Positions 43,601-51,613 of a DNA stretch of 64,000 nucleotides are shown here, piece after piece (the stretch's first letter is position 1; every line of letters starts with the position of its first letter). Made by a program: the position numbers and the translations under genes. The notes below the pieces were generated by a model. The model was given only the letters and a program-made list of their open reading frames with translations. It was not told the origin of the DNA and did not search any database. The stretch is from Pseudomonadota bacterium. GTDB taxonomy: Bacteria; Pseudomonadota; Gammaproteobacteria; Steroidobacterales; Steroidobacteraceae. The stretch lies in NCBI GenBank assembly GCA_016720075.1, contig JADJXW010000021.1:401556-465555 (forward strand). Direction: 5' to 3'.

Positions 43601-43722
43601 ATCTCTCCGACCGCAAGCCGCCGCTGTCCGCGAGTGGCGACGGGTTCGGCTACGACCCCTCGACCAGCCAGAACCTGCTGAACGGCCGGACCTTCAGCTT
43701 CGAAGTCACGAGCCGGTTCTGA
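40672..43722 (+). CDS. TonB-dependent receptor
   Basis: 1016 residues. A signal peptide leads to 'ELEQIVVTGSRIQRADLEKS', the TonB-box/plug start typical of gammaproteobacterial receptors, with plug features 'NLNMRNLGATATLILQDGRR' and 'IEVLRDGASSIYGSDAVGGV'. The 22-strand barrel follows ('GANWRPVSWLMLRGSYNEGF', 'NPDLKPQESKGTTFGFVLDV') and ends 'FSFEVTSRF' with the C-terminal Phe for outer-membrane insertion. It imports a large or scarce substrate; none is indicated. Its stop shares a base with the next gene (TGATG), so that secreted protein is its likely partner. Confidence 0.93.
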   Translation: MDRWNVGAAALAVAMATSAATGSEADDELEQIVVTGSRIQRADLEKSIPITVLDAQQMETRNAVLPAELLTSLPSVVNLPQNETRLGSSGARGDNANLNMRNLGATATLILQDGRRMAINPMTAGLSQAVNVNQLPTRGIDHIEVLRDGASSIYGSDAVGGVINYVLKRRMDGVEASVRYDQPAQGAGEMLQAGLAFGSTFAEGRGRLFGTLAGLTRNEVRLTDRNFSNSSLNVDRAPAGFNALAGPFDQRFTRGYYPTFRLGSTGTSGATWYLLPANGTPTLSTTNPTTAANRALYPDFMLDINQFGFASPKVRRGDVFLSAEFDITDSLTIFGDASYYAAESTMQRQPLAVNGPTTDQAMVMPVDSPFNPFGSRYFSPTGAPNADGSLRRTGTPQAIALTQFMIAGLAPESVKTNSDALRLVAGLRGAIADTSWRWESSLFYNEVNGEDNASPDVRESLLAAAIAGSGGTYFNPFGYTFRVANNAVVVDQPYTNPQALVDSFSDTYRRTARSYLASADARASGRLITLGSMDIQAAVGVEHRREDLRDLRPPFHGENPASSGLSTTNNDFILHPARPDVRGERDVTSAYAEVVVPVVTEGRSLPFVNSFEISASGRFEHYSDFGNTTKPKIGANWRPVSWLMLRGSYNEGFMAPSLAALYTSTRWSISTNGTADPYLNAAIGQGNYTMRNYFGGNPDLKPQESKGTTFGFVLDVPGVQGLSITADYWKIERTNLLGQRGVADILANDAALLRAYTAAQVAAGVAPNNIDVGAGTSGYRGDPAVVRLAPTPEQLAALATWNAANPGSPAAPTGLVWSTDTPFLNLSSATNKGVDVGVRYLLPRFSWGRIGLNTDASWLWRAKTVVPTTAGSVVSNDLYGGGAARWRTTSNITWENGPWNAGLGIYHVGKTLDTPTVSRAVYQNLGSPSYIKPFFTNGNTVYRLVIDPVVSFNFSLGYQLDAKSGLGDTRLRLGIANLSDRKPPLSASGDGFGYDPSTSQNLLNGRTFSFEVTSRF

Positions 43723-44576
43723 TGCCGTGCACCCTGACCCGGCGGGCGGCGCTGATCGGCATGGCCAGCGCCGCGCAGGTGGTGGCGTTGCGACCGGCGC
43801 TGGGCCAGGAGCCGCTCGTGGCGGTGGAAATCGGCCGCTGGCCGATTCCCGAGGCCAACCAGGCCGCAGCCGTCGATGACACGCATTTCTACGGCATCGG
43901 CAATCGCGCGCTGGTCAAGCATCGCAAGGACACTGGCGAGCGCGTGGCGGAATGGTCCAGTCCCAAGGACGGACCCATCGTGCATTTCAATTTCGGCTTC
44001 GTGGACGGGCATCGGCTGGTACTTTCCCACTCGAACTTTCCGCAGCTGCCGCCGGCCAGCTCACTGGAGATCCACGACACGCGCACGCTGCAGCTGATCG
44101 AGAGCCACAGCCTGGGCGTGCGGCCGGGATCACTCACCTGGGCGGTGCGGCACCAGCGCTCGTGGTGGGCCTGCTTCGCGTACTACAACGACCAGGGGAC
44201 GCTGCCCGGATTCGACCAGCATTCGACCTATTTCGCGCAGTTCGACGACCGATGGCAGATGCTGCGCTCCTGGCTGTTCCCCCCGCAGTTCGTTTCCACC
44301 TGGGGCGACAGTTCTTCATCGGGCGGAGACTGGGGCGCTGACGGCCTGCTCTACGCCACGGGCCATGATGCGCCGGAGCTGCATGTGATGCGACTGCCGC
44401 GCCAGGGCGTGGCGCTGGAGCACGTGACCACGATACGCGTGCCCTTCGAGGGCCAGGGATGGGCCTGGGATCGCAGCGCGCGAGGCCAGCGCGTGATCTA
44501 CGGCATCAGCCGAGCCCGCAAGGAAGTGATTGCGGCGCGGATACCGGCGCTGACGGCGGATCTGCTGGATCGCTGA
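43722..44576 (+). CDS. Secreted protein coupled to the TonB receptor, unknown function
   Basis: 284 residues, start ATG within the receptor stop (TGATG). The N-terminus 'LTRRAALIGMASAAQVVALR' has a twin-Arg and hydrophobic core, so Tat export is possible. The mature protein has repeating strand-turn pieces ('HFYGIGNRALVKHRKDTGER', 'LLYATGHDAPELHVMRLPRQ') suggestive of a beta-propeller with a ligand site. No family named with confidence. Translational coupling to a TonB receptor suggests it binds or processes the imported ligand. Confidence 0.7.
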   Translation: MPCTLTRRAALIGMASAAQVVALRPALGQEPLVAVEIGRWPIPEANQAAAVDDTHFYGIGNRALVKHRKDTGERVAEWSSPKDGPIVHFNFGFVDGHRLVLSHSNFPQLPPASSLEIHDTRTLQLIESHSLGVRPGSLTWAVRHQRSWWACFAYYNDQGTLPGFDQHSTYFAQFDDRWQMLRSWLFPPQFVSTWGDSSSSGGDWGADGLLYATGHDAPELHVMRLPRQGVALEHVTTIRVPFEGQGWAWDRSARGQRVIYGISRARKEVIAARIPALTADLLDR

Positions 44577-44577
44577 A

Positions 44578-45894
44578 TCAGACGGGTTCGGCCATCAGAT
44601 CGTAGGTGCCGGCGCCGGTGATGCGCACGCGCGCGAATTCCCCGGCGCGCAGGGCCTTGGCTTTCTTCACGTTGACCACGCCGTCGATCTCCGGCGCATC
44701 GCCTGCGCTGCGCGCCACGGCCTTCGCGCCATCGACGTGATCAACCAGCACGGTGAGCTCGCGGCCCACTTTCGCGGCCATGCGCTGCTCGGAGATGGCG
44801 GCGGCCTTTTCCATGAAGCGCGCGTGCCGCTCTTCCATGACTTCCGGCGCGACCGCGCCCGCGATCGCGTTGGAGGTGGCGCCTTCGACCGGGGAATACT
44901 TGAAGCAGCCCACGCGGTCGAGCTGCGCGGCATCGAGCCACTGCAGCAGCTCTTCGAATTCGGCGTCGGTTTCACCGGGGAAACCCACGATGAAGGTGCT
45001 GCGCAGCGTGAGCTCGGGCACCGCGCGGCGCCAGGCGTGGATGCGATCGAGCGTGTTCTCGGCATGCGCGGGGCGCTTCATGCGCTTGAGCACCGACGGG
45101 CTGCCATGCTGGAAGGGGATGTCGAGATAGGGCAGCACGCGGCCTTCGGCCATCAGCGGCAGCACTTCGTCGACATGCGGGTAGGGATACACGTAGTGCA
45201 TGCGCACCCAGACGCCGAACTCGCCCAGGCCGCGCGCCAGGTCGATGAAGCGCGTGTCGTACTGGCGGCCACCGAAGGTGGCGGGCGCATAGCGCAGGTC
45301 GACGCCGTAGGCGCTGGTATCCTGCGAGATCACCAGCAGTTCCTTGACGCCGGCAGCCACCAGCCGCTCGGCCTCGGCCAGCACCTGGTCGATGGGGCGC
45401 GAGGCGAGCTTGCCGCGCAGCGCCGGGATGATGCAGAAGCTGCACTTGTTGTTGCAGCCCTCGGAAATCTTCAGATAGGCATAATGGCGCGGCGTGAGCC
45501 GGATGCCCTGCGCTGGCACCAGATCCGTATAGGGATCATGGGGCCGGGGCAGGTATTTGTTCACCGCCTCCAGCACCTGTTCGGTGGCATGGGGACCGGT
45601 GACCGCCAGGACCTTGGGGTGTTTTTCGAGGATGCGCGCGGGGTTGGCGCCGAGGCAGCCGGTGACCACCACCTTGCCATTGGCATCCAGCGCCTCGCCG
45701 ATGGCTTCCAGCGACTCGTCGATGGCGCTGTCGATGAAGCCGCAGGTGTTGACGACCACGAGGTCGGCGTCGTCATAGCTCGGCGAGATCTCGTAGCCAC
45801 GGATGCGCAGTTGCGTCAGGATGCGCTCCGAATCGACCAGGGCCTTGGGGCAGCCGAGGCTGACGAAACCGACGCGAGGAGAATTGACGGGCAT
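44578..45894 (-). CDS. rimO: Ribosomal protein S12 methylthiotransferase RimO
   Basis: 438 residues, full length. The N-terminal MTTase domain has the three Fe-S cysteines ('VGFVSLGCPKALVDSERIL', 'VVVNTCGFIDSAIDESLEAI', 'VVVTGCLGANPARILEKHP'). The radical-SAM domain has 'ISEGCNNKCSFCIIP' (C-x3-C-x2-C). 'YLDIPFQHGSPSVLKRMKRP' is the RimO-type motif, and a TRAM domain closes the protein. It adds the beta-methylthio group to Asp of S12. Ends one base from the TonB-linked gene; divergent from the methyltransferase. Confidence 0.97.
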   Translation of the reverse strand: MPVNSPRVGFVSLGCPKALVDSERILTQLRIRGYEISPSYDDADLVVVNTCGFIDSAIDESLEAIGEALDANGKVVVTGCLGANPARILEKHPKVLAVTGPHATEQVLEAVNKYLPRPHDPYTDLVPAQGIRLTPRHYAYLKISEGCNNKCSFCIIPALRGKLASRPIDQVLAEAERLVAAGVKELLVISQDTSAYGVDLRYAPATFGGRQYDTRFIDLARGLGEFGVWVRMHYVYPYPHVDEVLPLMAEGRVLPYLDIPFQHGSPSVLKRMKRPAHAENTLDRIHAWRRAVPELTLRSTFIVGFPGETDAEFEELLQWLDAAQLDRVGCFKYSPVEGATSNAIAGAVAPEVMEERHARFMEKAAAISEQRMAAKVGRELTVLVDHVDGAKAVARSAGDAPEIDGVVNVKKAKALRAGEFARVRITGAGTYDLMAEPV

Positions 45895-45910
45895 CCGTCC
45901 ATTTTATCGA

Positions 45911-46498
45911 ATGAGCGAACAGTTCGACCGGGCTTATTACCAGCGTTTCTACGTCAACCCGCGCACGGCGGTGACCAACCGGGCTGAAATGAACGCCCGC
46001 GGGCGCCTGATCGCCGCCATGGCCGATCACATCGGCCTGCCGGTGCGCAGCATCCTGGATGCCGGCTGCGGCGTGGGCCTGCTGCGCGCCCCGCTGAAGA
46101 AGGCGCTGCCGAAGGCCTCCTACACGGGCCTGGAGGTCAGCCAGTACCTCTGCCAGAAGCATGGCTGGATCCACAGCGGCATCCAGGATTTCAGCCGCAA
46201 GGCCGTTTTCGACCTGGTGATCTGCTACGACGTGCTGCAGTACCTCAAGGCCGCTGAAACGCAGCGCGCGCTGGCGAACCTGGCGCGCGTGTGCCGCGGC
46301 CTGCTGTATTTCGGGGTGCTGACGCGCGAGGACTGGGAAGAGAACTGCGACCAGACGCGCACGGACCCGGCCGTGAGCCTGCGCGGCGGGGCCTGGTACC
46401 GGCGTGAACTGAAGAAGAACTTCCGGCACCTGGGCGCCGGCTTCTGGCTGCGCCACGACTGCCCGCTGACCGTGTGGGAAATGGACACGGCCGGCTGA
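45911..46498 (+). CDS. Class I SAM-dependent methyltransferase
   Basis: 195 residues from ATG 45911, 16 bases from the divergent rimO start. Rossmann methyltransferase motif I is 'SILDAGCGVGLLRAPLKKAL', motif II 'SYTGLEVSQYLCQKHGW', and 'FDLVICYDVLQYLKAAETQR' corresponds to motif IV/post-I. The layout matches small-molecule methyltransferases such as UbiE/Tam-like proteins. Substrate unknown. Its stop shares one base with the next start (TGATG), which leads to a small protein and then the CobW gene. Confidence 0.87.
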   Translation: MSEQFDRAYYQRFYVNPRTAVTNRAEMNARGRLIAAMADHIGLPVRSILDAGCGVGLLRAPLKKALPKASYTGLEVSQYLCQKHGWIHSGIQDFSRKAVFDLVICYDVLQYLKAAETQRALANLARVCRGLLYFGVLTREDWEENCDQTRTDPAVSLRGGAWYRRELKKNFRHLGAGFWLRHDCPLTVWEMDTAG

Positions 46499-46656
46499 TG
46501 GAAGCCCCGCGCCACACCTCGCTGGAGGCGCAGTTTCGCGCCGCGGTGCCGCCGCAGCGCATGCCGCCGCCGCAGCGCCTGGCGTGGCGCGTGGCGCTGC
46601 GCCTGCTGGCGCTGCCCCTGGTGCAACGCATTTTCGTGAAGAAGAACCGCACATGA
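46498..46656 (+). CDS. 52-residue basic protein between methyltransferase and CobW gene
   Basis: Starts on the methyltransferase stop (TGATG) and ends on the CobW start (ATGA), so it is translated in a chain. The sequence is 'HTSLEAQFRAAVPPQRMPPP', then a basic amphipathic helix ('LAWRVALRLLALPLVQRIFV') and KKNRT. The helix could associate with membrane or RNA. No known family. The tight stop-start linkage on both sides supports a real gene. Confidence 0.6.
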   Translation: MEAPRHTSLEAQFRAAVPPQRMPPPQRLAWRVALRLLALPLVQRIFVKKNRT

Positions 46657-48050
46657 GCAAACCCGCACGCATACCCGTCACGGTGCTGACCGGCTTCCTT
46701 GGCGCCGGCAAGACCACGCTGCTGAACCGCATCCTCTCGGAGAACCACGGCAAGCGCATCGCCGTGATCGAGAACGAGTTCGGCGAGGTGGGCGTGGACC
46801 ACCAGCTGGTGATCGGCGCCGAAGAGGAGATCTTCGAGACCAGCAACGGCTGCATCTGCTGCACGGTGCGCGGCGACCTGATCCGCGTGCTGGGCCAGCT
46901 GCTCAAGCGCCGCGAGCGCTTCGATCACATCCTGATCGAGACCACGGGGATGGCCGATCCCGGCCCGGTGGCGCAGACCTTCTTCCTCGACGATGACCTC
47001 AAGGACCAGTTCGTGGTCGACGCCATCGTCACGCTGGTGGACGCGCGGCATTTCGAGCAGCACCTGCGCGAGCTGAAGGAGCCCGCCGTGCAGGTGGGCT
47101 TCGCCGATGTGGTCATCCTCAACAAGACCGACCTGGTGGACGCCACCGCGCTCGCCCGCATCGAGCAGCAGATCCGCGGCATCAATGGCACTGCGAAGGT
47201 GCACCGTGCCGTGAACGCGGTCGTGCCCATCGACGTGGTGCTGGGCCTCGGCGCCTTTGACCTGGACCGCGCGCTTGCCTTCGACAGCAGTTTCCTCGAG
47301 CCGCAGTATCCGTTCGAGTGGGCGGGCGCCTACGAGCTTGCGGCGGGCCGGCACATCCTGAAGGCCGGTGGTCCGCATGGCGGACACGACCACGGCCATG
47401 AGCACGACCATGGGCATGAGCATGGCGCGCACGATCACCACGGACACGACCATTCCGCGCTGAAGGTGGCGCTGCTGCCGATGCCGGCCGCCACCGCAGA
47501 GGCGCTCGCGGCGCAGATCGAACCGGCGGTGCGCGTGTTCGCGGAAGCTGCGCGCGACGTGGAGAGTGGCGGGAATTTCTCGGCCGGCACAGTGCCGCTG
47601 GCGCTCGAGATGAGCTGCATGGGCGGCCAGTACCGCATCGACATCGACCAGCCCGGCGCCTATGCGCTGTTCACCGAACATGCGCCCGGCGAGTTTGGCC
47701 TCGCGATGCCGGGAAAACCGGCTGCAGAGCGCGCGTTCGCCTCGCATCACCATGACGACGAGATCAGCTCCATCGGCATCCAGGAAACGCGCGCGCTCGA
47801 CGCGCGCAAGGTCAACGACTGGCTGTCGTACCTGTTGCAGACGCACGGCGAGAGCATCCTGCGCATGAAGGGCGTGCTGAACCTGAAGGGCGATGATCGC
47901 CGCTACGTCTTCCACGGCGTGCACATGATGTTCGACGGCCGGCCTGAACGGCCGTGGGGCAGCGCAGCGCGCGCGAGCCAGCTGGTGTTCATCGGCCGCA
48001 GGCTCGATCGCGAGGAACTGGTCGCCGGCTTCACGGCCTGCCTGGCATGA
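46653..48050 (+). CDS. CobW/G3E-family GTPase with histidine-rich loop
   Basis: 465 residues from ATG 46653. Walker A is 'VTVLTGFLGAGKTTLLNRIL', CxCC metal motif 'ETSNGCICCTVRGD' (Cys67, 69, 70), Walker B 'HILIETTGMADPGP', and base-recognition 'VILNKTDLVDAT'. A His-rich stretch (about residues 240-267, PHGGHDHGHEHDHGHEHGAHDH in two pieces) separates it from the CobW C-terminal domain ('LSYLLQTHGESILRMKGVLN'). These proteins insert or deliver Zn or Co. The large insertion before the C-terminal domain is a trait of the ZigA/YciC-like group with uncharacterised targets. Confidence 0.92.
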   Translation: MSKPARIPVTVLTGFLGAGKTTLLNRILSENHGKRIAVIENEFGEVGVDHQLVIGAEEEIFETSNGCICCTVRGDLIRVLGQLLKRRERFDHILIETTGMADPGPVAQTFFLDDDLKDQFVVDAIVTLVDARHFEQHLRELKEPAVQVGFADVVILNKTDLVDATALARIEQQIRGINGTAKVHRAVNAVVPIDVVLGLGAFDLDRALAFDSSFLEPQYPFEWAGAYELAAGRHILKAGGPHGGHDHGHEHDHGHEHGAHDHHGHDHSALKVALLPMPAATAEALAAQIEPAVRVFAEAARDVESGGNFSAGTVPLALEMSCMGGQYRIDIDQPGAYALFTEHAPGEFGLAMPGKPAAERAFASHHHDDEISSIGIQETRALDARKVNDWLSYLLQTHGESILRMKGVLNLKGDDRRYVFHGVHMMFDGRPERPWGSAARASQLVFIGRRLDREELVAGFTACLA

Positions 48051-49074
48051 GCGCCGCGGCGGCGATGCTGCGCGGCGGCGTTGCCGCGCGCATCGATGAT
48101 TTCCCGGTGGCACTGGCGTTTTCTCCCGACGGCCGCACGCTGATGGTGGGCGGTGGCGAGGGACGCATCTATCGCGTGTCCGCTGAGACCGGCAGCGCGC
48201 AGTTGCTGGATGACAGCTCGCCGGGCGTACTGGACCTGGCGTGGCAACCCAAGGGCGCGCTGCTGGCCGCTTCGGGCCAGGACGGCGCAGTCCGGCTCTT
48301 CGACATGGAGCAGGCGACGCCCGCAGCACGCGTGCTGCACCGCTCGCCCCGCTGGCCCGCGGGCCTTGCATGGCGCAGCGATGGCCAGCAGCTGGCGTTC
48401 GGCAGCGGCAAGGAAGTGCTGGTGTTCGGCGCCGATGGCCAGCAGCAGCACACCATCGCCGGTCATTCGGTGCCGCTGTCGCATCTGTGCTGGCGCGGGC
48501 GAGACGAGCTGATTGCGGCCGGCAATGGCGCGCTGTTCCTGGATCGTGTGGACAGCGGCGCCGTGGAGCAGTTCGTGCTCGAAGGCATACCGCAGACACT
48601 GTCGCTGGGCGCCGATGGCCGTATTGCTGCCAGCGGGCTTGCCGACGGCACCATCAATTTCCGCTATCTCAACAATCGCAAGCGTTCGCGCATGAGTGGC
48701 TACGACGGCAAGGTGGCGCTCACCGCCTGGAGTGCGAACAGCCGCTACCTGGCCAGCGCGTCCACCGGCGCGACCAGCGTCGTGGTCTGGGATTTCGGCG
48801 GCAAGGGTCCCGAGGGCAGCGAGCCGCTGCAGCTCGGGCGCACGAGGAGCGCGTCGAGGCGCTGGCCTGGCAGTCCAGCGGCGCGCTGCTGGCCACGGCC
48901 GGCAAGGACTGGCGAGTGGTGCTGTGGCGCCCGGGGCCGGGCAGCCGCAAGCCGCTGGATATTCAGCTGCTGGACGGGCCGGCGGGGATGATCGGCTGGT
49001 CGCCCGATGGCAAGCGTCTTGCGGTGGCCCAGCCATCCGGAGCCGTTCGCTTCTTCTCGCTCAGCGCCGCATAG
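48047..49074 (+). CDS. WD40-repeat protein (one frameshift)
   Basis: About 342 residues, ATG 48047 overlapping the CobW stop. At least six WD40-type blades: 'PVALAFSPDGRTLMVGGGEG', 'GVLDLAWQPKGALLAASGQD', 'SPRWPAGLAWRSDGQQLAFG', 'ALTAWSANSRYLASASTGAT'. The frame breaks near 48836-48842 (CTC GGG CGC): one base is missing, and adding it joins 'SEPLQLG' to 'AHEERVEALAWQSSGALLAT' and continues to TAG 49074. Coupled to the CobW gene, so the two may act together, probably as cytoplasmic scaffold. The tail overlaps the opposite glycosyltransferase gene by 112 bases. Confidence 0.82.
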
Positions 49075-50141
49075 AAGGCCAGCTGCTGCTGCAGCGAGCG
49101 ATCCCAGCTGTAGCGTGCCTCGACGCGCGCGCGCGCCGCGCGGCCCAGCGCATCGATGTCGCGGTCGTACAGCTCGCGCACGGCCTGGGCGAACAGCGCG
49201 CCGTCGGCCCGCGCCGCCGTGACGCCCACCGTTTCATCGACCAGTTCCGCCACCGCGGCGGCGCGCACACCGACCACCGGCCTGCCGCAGGCCATGGCTT
49301 CCAGCACCACCAGGCCGAAGGTTTCGGCGGTGCCGGCGTGCACCAGCGCATCGGCCGAGGCCAGCACGGTGGCCAGCGCGGCGCTGTCGCGCTGGTAGGG
49401 AATGATGCTGATGTTGGTGGCGGCCTGGCGCGTTTCGCCGCCTCCCACCATCAGCAGGTGATAGCCACGCCCCAGGCGCGCGAAGGCATCGTGCAGCACG
49501 TCGATGTTCTTTTCGCCTGAGAAGCGCCCCGCATACACCAGCAGCCGCACGTCATCCGGGAGTCCGAGTCCCTGTCGCAGGTCATGACGCCGTCGCTGTG
49601 GGTGGAACACGTCGGTGTCGACGCCCAGAGGTTGCAGCTGTACCTGCGCAAGGCCGAGCGAGCGCAGGTAGTCGCACATCACGCGACTGGGAGCGAGCAC
49701 GGCGTCGAAGCGCCCATAAAGCCAGTGTAGATAGCGGCCGGCGGCGCGACCCAGCCTGTCGCCGCAGCGACTGCCGATGATGCGCGGCAGGTGTGAATGA
49801 AAAAACGCGACCGCCGGAACGCGCCGGCGCGCCGCCACTTCCAGCGCGCACCACGCCGGGTGAAAGGCATCGCCGGCCTCGATCAGGTCCGGCTCGAGGG
49901 ATTCAAGCTGCGCCGTCCAGCGCCGTGGCGCCAGCGGCAGCCGATAGTTGAAGGTACCGGGGACCTTAGGACCCGCGATGGTGCTGACTTCGCCCGGGCG
50001 CAGCCAGGTGTGCGCGCCAGGCACCAGCAGGGTGTGACGCCATGCGCCGCGCTGCAGGTACCAGTGATGCTTGGCATTGAGGTACCGGCGGACGCCACCG
50101 CTGGTCGGCGAGTAGAACAGGGTCGTGTCGACGAGATGCAT
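48963..50141 (-). CDS. GT4-type glycosyltransferase (family 1)
   Basis: 392 residues from ATG 50141, where 'MHLVDTTLFYSPTSGGVRRY' starts the GT-B fold of glycosyltransferase family 4. Sugar-nucleotide binding motif 'GTAETFGLVVLEAMACGRPV' (E-x7-E region) is intact, and 'LPLGVDTDVFHPQ'-like and 'LLVYAGRFSGEKNIDVLHDA' follow the family order. It probably adds a sugar to a lipid or polysaccharide acceptor. The last ~38 residues overlap the WD40 gene antisense and are not family-like. It is 50 bases downstream of the signalling operon. Confidence 0.88.
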   Translation of the reverse strand: MHLVDTTLFYSPTSGGVRRYLNAKHHWYLQRGAWRHTLLVPGAHTWLRPGEVSTIAGPKVPGTFNYRLPLAPRRWTAQLESLEPDLIEAGDAFHPAWCALEVAARRRVPAVAFFHSHLPRIIGSRCGDRLGRAAGRYLHWLYGRFDAVLAPSRVMCDYLRSLGLAQVQLQPLGVDTDVFHPQRRRHDLRQGLGLPDDVRLLVYAGRFSGEKNIDVLHDAFARLGRGYHLLMVGGGETRQAATNISIIPYQRDSAALATVLASADALVHAGTAETFGLVVLEAMACGRPVVGVRAAAVAELVDETVGVTAARADGALFAQAVRELYDRDIDALGRAARARVEARYSWDRSLQQQLAFYAALSEKKRTAPDGWATARRLPSGDQPIIPAGPSSS

Positions 50142-50191
50142 GCGCGTCACCCCCGGATGCCATGCATTGCACCCGGGCCGCGCAGTGGCTG

Positions 50192-51613
50192 TCAAGGCAT
50201 GGCTTGCGGGAGGCTCAGGCCGTCATCGGCGGCTTCTGATTCAGGCAGTTCGACCGTGAAAAGCGTATAGCGGGCGGGTTTGGTCGCCACGCTGATCTGG
50301 CCGCCCAGGCGCGTTACCTTGCGCCGCAGGTAGGCCATGCCGCGACCCTGGCGCGCGCCATCCTCGAGTCCTTCGGTGGTGAAGGTGGGCTTGAAGATGA
50401 GTCCCACCAGGTCGCCGGCGTCGCGTCGCGCGAGGGATTCCTCGCTGAGCAGGCCGCTCTGTACTGCAGCCTTGCCGATCCGCGAAATATCGAAGCCGCG
50501 GCCGTCGTCGTGCACGGTCATCTTCAGCGTGCCGTTCTCGCCCAGCGAGAAACCCACCGAAATGCGTCCCGCAGCGGACTTGCCCGCTGCCAGCCGGTCT
50601 TCCGGCGTCTCGATGCCATGATCGAGCGCGTTCTTCAGCATGTGCTGCAGGATCTCGTCCACGTGCCGGCGGTGCTGCGGCGGCACCTGCTGCGCGCCGG
50701 TCATTCCCAGCCGCGCCAGGACTCCGATCTGCTCGCCATGCCGGCGCAGGAACTCGCTCCAGCGGCGCTCGCTGACGTCATGCCACGCGCTGCTGCGACG
50801 GGGGCGCTGCTGCTGCGGCTGCTGTTCGGCAGCCGCGGGCGGGGCTTCGTGGCGCTGCTCCTCGATGCGGGCGCTGTTGCCGATGGCCGACGCGATCAGG
50901 TCCACGCGCGGCGCCAGCGGCAACAGCTCGTCGCCGCTCACGTTGTCGCGCGCATGCAGCGCGGCGATCAGTTCCACCAGTGACTGGCAGCTTTCCACGA
51001 CCGGCGTGAGGCCGATTGCCGCCGCCTCGTTGGCGAGCCCCGCGGCCTCGGTGTGCAGCCGGCCCAGCTTGTCGCGCAGCGCTTCCTGGGTTCGCGCGGG
51101 CATGCGCAGCGTGGCCCGTATGGCGTGGACAGAGGCGGAGGCGGATCCCAGGAACAGCCGCAGGCCGTCCGGTGGCGCGCGCAGCACCGCCAGGGCGGTC
51201 TCGCAGCGCGCGCGTGTGTCCTGCAGCTCCTGCAGCAGCAGCTGCAGCTTCGATTCATCCTGCAGCACCAGCAGCGTTGCCGAAGCCAGCTTCTGCAGGG
51301 TGACCCGGAACTGTCGCTCAGGGGCGCCCGCACGGGCCAGACGGCCGGGCAGGATGCCCAGCTCAAGGCGCGCGGAGACTCCCAGCCGCTCGAGGCCGTC
51401 GAGCACGACACGGATGCTGCGTGGGCCGAACAGCTGCTCGAACAGCGCCTCGCGGTTCGCGGGAAGCGTGGCAACCGGCTCTTCGCCCAGCCAGGCGGCA
51501 AGCAGCGATGGGTTGTGCATGCCGAGCAGCGCGCCGCCGGCATCCAGTTCGATGCCCACGACCTGCGCCTGGGTCAGCAGGATATCGAGCGAATTGTCGG
51601 GTGATGGGCTCAT
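50192..51613 (-). CDS. Hpt/HATPase (CheA-like) signalling protein
   Basis: 473 residues. The N-terminal ~110 residues look like a PAS-type or sensor segment, followed by a helical part (about 120-215) with an Hpt-like 'KLGRLHTEAAGLANEAAAIG' where His aligns with the phospho-acceptor of Hpt domains. The C-terminal part is a GHKL ATPase of CheA type: N-box 'MLKNALDHGIETPEDRLAAG', G1 'VHDDGRGFDISRIG', and 'GRGMAYLRRKVTRLGGQISV'. No CheW-like domain. It starts on the kinase stop (ATGA). Probably the histidine-kinase-type member of this operon. Confidence 0.8.
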   Translation of the reverse strand: MSPSPDNSLDILLTQAQVVGIELDAGGALLGMHNPSLLAAWLGEEPVATLPANREALFEQLFGPRSIRVVLDGLERLGVSARLELGILPGRLARAGAPERQFRVTLQKLASATLLVLQDESKLQLLLQELQDTRARCETALAVLRAPPDGLRLFLGSASASVHAIRATLRMPARTQEALRDKLGRLHTEAAGLANEAAAIGLTPVVESCQSLVELIAALHARDNVSGDELLPLAPRVDLIASAIGNSARIEEQRHEAPPAAAEQQPQQQRPRRSSAWHDVSERRWSEFLRRHGEQIGVLARLGMTGAQQVPPQHRRHVDEILQHMLKNALDHGIETPEDRLAAGKSAAGRISVGFSLGENGTLKMTVHDDGRGFDISRIGKAAVQSGLLSEESLARRDAGDLVGLIFKPTFTTEGLEDGARQGRGMAYLRRKVTRLGGQISVATKPARYTLFTVELPESEAADDGLSLPQAMP

